Assembly: GCA_024682655.1 (NCBI GenBank)
Contig: JAIKYZ010000024.1
Coordinates: 1 to 64,000, forward strand
DNA length: 64,000 nt
Reading direction: 5' to 3'
Source of the DNA: Treponema sp.
GTDB taxonomy: Bacteria; Spirochaetota; Spirochaetia; Treponematales; Treponemataceae
The position numbers were made by a program, and so were the translations under genes. Every line of letters begins with the position of its first letter. The first letter of the stretch is position 1. The notes beneath the pieces are model-generated. The model searched no databases. It saw nothing but the letters and a program-made list of their open reading frames with translations, and was not told where the DNA came from. Shown in pieces: positions 61,983-64,000 of the stretch.

Positions 61983-63233
61983 ATGAAAAAAATCGTAATG
62001 GGAATTGTAGCACTTGCTTGTGCTGCTTCTATGTTTGCCGTAGATATCGCTGCCCGTGTTGTACTCGATGGTACAATTGCTGATGGAACAATCGATATCA
62101 ATGGTGATGAAACTAAAGAAAGCACTCTTAACTTCTGGAAACTTAGTAAATATGATCAGAAAGATAGCGATGCTTTGGTAATGTCAGTTAATGGCGATAA
62201 ATCTGGAGCTCAGTTCCAGATGTGGTACAAGTATGATGGTTCTGGTTCAGCAGCCCCTTCTATTCGTTCAACAAGCCTTTGGTTCAAACCAATTGATATG
62301 CTCAAAGTAACAGTTGGTGATGTTTCTGTTGGAACATATAAAGAATCAATCGACTGGTGGAAAGCTCCAGCTGGTGAAGCTGCAAGTGCTCACGCAACAT
62401 ACACATGGTCTTCTTATGCAACTGTTGAAGGTTCTGGTATCAGCTTAGAACTTACTCCAATTGATGGATTATGGCTTAATGCTGGTATTGCTGCAGGTGC
62501 AGATAATGAATTTGCAACAATTTCATTTGATGAAACAGAAAATGAAACTTACAAGGCATGGGGTGCTGCTGCAAAATATGACTTCGCTGGACTTCTTGGT
62601 TTACCTTTAAGTGCTGCTGTTTCTTATCGTGATGCAGGAAAAGATGATGTAAAAATTGCTGCTATCGGTGCTGAATATGGTAACCGCTGGGGTGATGGTT
62701 TCTACGGATTCTTAAATGCTCGTACAAGATTCGAAAACTTTACTTACACATATACAGATACAAGTACAGCAACACCTGCTTACATTGGTACAAAACACAC
62801 ATTAACACAGGAAAATGCTCTTCAGGCTGTTATGATCGACAATATGGTTAAATATCAGGCTGGTGCTTTCCAGGTAATGGGACGTTTCCCTGTAACAATC
62901 AGAACTGTAAAAGATGTAGCTGGTCTTGCAGCTGCTAACGGATACGTAGATCCTTCATGGATGGCTTATGAAATTAAAGCTTCTTATGCATTCAGTGGAT
63001 TTGGTGTATACGGTGATGTTGAAAACGATCACGCAGTTACATTCGATGAAAACTTCCTTCCTGTTTTCTTAAACATGACAGTTAAAGCTGGTGTTACAGC
63101 AAACTTCGGTTCAGTTGCATTGGACTCAGGTGTTCAGGTTGCTCTTCCTACATTTGCTAAGAACGATGGAAAACTTGAATCAACAAGTAACATGACATGG
63201 TCTGTTCCATTCAATGTTTCAATTGGATTCTAA
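61983..63233 (+). CDS. Major porin-like outer-membrane protein
   Basis: 416 residues. Signal peptide MKKIVMGIVALACAASMFA, then a barrel-like sequence of alternating polar/hydrophobic strands with Gly/aromatic turns (FKPIDMLKVTVGDVSVGTYKES; GISLELTPIDGLWLNAGIAAGA) ending WSVPFNVSIGF with a C-terminal Phe. Consensus promoter, hairpin leader and near-perfect ribosome site indicate very high expression. No named family recognised; likely a treponemal porin. Co-transcribed with a lipoprotein 23 bp downstream. Confidence 0.75.
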   Translation: MKKIVMGIVALACAASMFAVDIAARVVLDGTIADGTIDINGDETKESTLNFWKLSKYDQKDSDALVMSVNGDKSGAQFQMWYKYDGSGSAAPSIRSTSLWFKPIDMLKVTVGDVSVGTYKESIDWWKAPAGEAASAHATYTWSSYATVEGSGISLELTPIDGLWLNAGIAAGADNEFATISFDETENETYKAWGAAAKYDFAGLLGLPLSAAVSYRDAGKDDVKIAAIGAEYGNRWGDGFYGFLNARTRFENFTYTYTDTSTATPAYIGTKHTLTQENALQAVMIDNMVKYQAGAFQVMGRFPVTIRTVKDVAGLAAANGYVDPSWMAYEIKASYAFSGFGVYGDVENDHAVTFDENFLPVFLNMTVKAGVTANFGSVALDSGVQVALPTFAKNDGKLESTSNMTWSVPFNVSIGF

Positions 63234-63256
63234 TGTAAAAAAAGGAGAAACGAACG

Positions 63257-63898
63257 ATGAAAAAGACATTTAAAATTTTAGCAGGTCTTGCACTTGCTAC
63301 AGCAATGATTTTCACCTCTTGTTCATATACAGGTGAAGATACTACAGAATTAGTTCCAGATGTAACTGGTTTTGTAAATGGAGATACAACAACTGCTTTC
63401 GGTGGATTAAAAATTTCCGATGCATATTGTGGAACATATGATGGAACTGCTGATGAACCAGCTACTGTCAAAAACGATGCTGGACAGGTAGTTCTTAATG
63501 TAGAAAATGGAATTATTGAATTAGGATTCTTTTCATGGGATAATTTCGTTATTGACTTAGGAAAAACTGTTGACCTTAGTGAAGCAAAAAAACTTAAGAT
63601 TGCTGTTTACGTTAAAGATTATACACCTGGAGATGCTATTGTTTTCGAAGTTGCTGATAAAGACAAGAATGCTGTAGGAATTAATTCTTGGACTGATGCT
63701 ACATTATTCAAAGATCTTAGCGACACTGTAAAAGAATATGTAGTTGATTTATCTACACTCTCTGATCAGGCAGGTAATGGAAAATTCGCTGGTGCTGCTG
63801 CTGATTATGATGCTTCTAAAGTTCAGTACTTTGGTATTAACCCACGTGGAGCTGCTGGACAGTTCTATATTAAATCAATCACAGTTGTAACTGAATAA
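63257..63898 (+). CDS. Lipoprotein, possible carbohydrate-binding beta-sandwich
   Basis: 213 residues. Lipoprotein signal ending MIFTS-Cys (residue 22). The mature part is all-beta: VENGIIELGFFSWDNFVIDLGKTVDLSEAKKLKIAVYVKDY and VQYFGINPRGAAGQFYIKSITVV, a pattern like galactose-binding/CBM-type jelly rolls (e.g. CIA30 or CBM families) in glycan-active lipoproteins. Family not certain. GGAG ribosome site; pairs with the porin-like gene, as in outer-membrane uptake pairs (inference). Ends at a terminator. Confidence 0.65.
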   Translation: MKKTFKILAGLALATAMIFTSCSYTGEDTTELVPDVTGFVNGDTTTAFGGLKISDAYCGTYDGTADEPATVKNDAGQVVLNVENGIIELGFFSWDNFVIDLGKTVDLSEAKKLKIAVYVKDYTPGDAIVFEVADKDKNAVGINSWTDATLFKDLSDTVKEYVVDLSTLSDQAGNGKFAGAAADYDASKVQYFGINPRGAAGQFYIKSITVVTE

Positions 63899-63930
63899 GT
63901 TCAACAATAAGTTGATTTAATTAAAAACAT

Positions 63931-63974
63931 AAGCTCGATGAAATATTATAAATATTTCGTCGGGCTTTTTTATT
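63931..63974 (+). terminator. Rho-independent terminator of the porin-lipoprotein operon
   Basis: AAGCtCGAtGAAATATT ataa ATATTTCgTCGgGCTT followed by six T. Confidence 0.9.
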
Positions 63975-64000
63975 TAGGGGTTAATACAACCCCTAAAAAC
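63968..64000 (+). repeat. Post-terminator palindromic repeat, copy 2 (cut by window edge)
   Basis: TTTATTTAGGGGTTAATACA and onward match 48736-48766 with one mismatch, including the AGGGGTT/AACCCCT hairpin (63976-63994). The remaining part of the element lies beyond the window. Confidence 0.8.

Overview
The window is from a low-GC spirochaete, most likely a host-associated Treponema (rumen or gut type). The pointers are a V/A-type ATPase in place of an F-type enzyme, spirochaete-style lipoproteins and outer-membrane barrels, a TlyC-like pair, a FliM/FliN-type chimera, many c-di-GMP genes and a PurE of the treponemal type. The genus is inferred from protein character, because no rRNA or tRNA gene is visible here.

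Layout. 1-0.94 kb: 3' part of gap (GAPDH). 0.94-1.8 kb: a 233-bp repeat that reiterates the last codons of gap, then a remnant of a glycosyl hydrolase gene. 1.8-3.2 kb: an XRE-HTH/FliM/SpoA/SpoA fusion broken by a frameshift. 3.2-5.0 kb: a GC-rich ~38-bp minisatellite with an intact IS3-family (IS150-like) element inserted in it. 5.0-6.35 kb (minus strand): thioredoxin and a radical SAM protein that carries an in-frame palindromic insertion. 6.5-11.2 kb: two tandem membrane PAS/GGDEF/EAL proteins with degenerate GGDEF motifs. 11.5-12.7 kb: pgk. 13.07-30.86 kb: a three-gene surface module made of two beta-barrel/transglutaminase-like/TPR paralogues (one with its catalytic residues lost) and a 3.95-kilo-residue lipoprotein. 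31-35.7 kb: twin FecR-like proteins, a CHASE2 adenylate cyclase and a lipoprotein. 35.8-37.3 kb: tpiA, again with a reiterated gene tail, and secG. 37.4-47.8 kb: a V-type ATPase operon (G-C-I-K-F-E-A-B-D) with a PTS EIIA gene at its head and UspA and J-domain genes at its tail. 47.9-64 kb: map, an HtrA protease, purE, an HD-GYP protein, purL, a lipoprotein, two CNNM/TlyC-like proteins, an OMP and an RluA enzyme on the minus strand, and a strongly expressed porin-like protein with a lipoprotein.

How the parts fit. gap, pgk and tpiA are the triose-phosphate part of glycolysis. They are spread over 36 kb and interleaved with envelope and signalling genes. The V-ATPase operon couples ATP to ion flux. 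Three c-di-GMP proteins (two EAL, one HD-GYP) and one CHASE2 cyclase make the region rich in nucleotide signalling.

The most unusual signals are: (1) repeat elements at the 3' ends of gap and tpiA whose reiterated gene tails differ only by synonymous changes and, at gap, keep a matching inverted copy beyond each terminator; (2) the HTH-FliM-SpoA-SpoA chimera; and (3) the 18-kb surface module, where an intact and a catalytically dead transglutaminase-like barrel protein precede a giant lipoprotein, and the intact paralogue and the giant both end in an LVGVV-containing membrane anchor.
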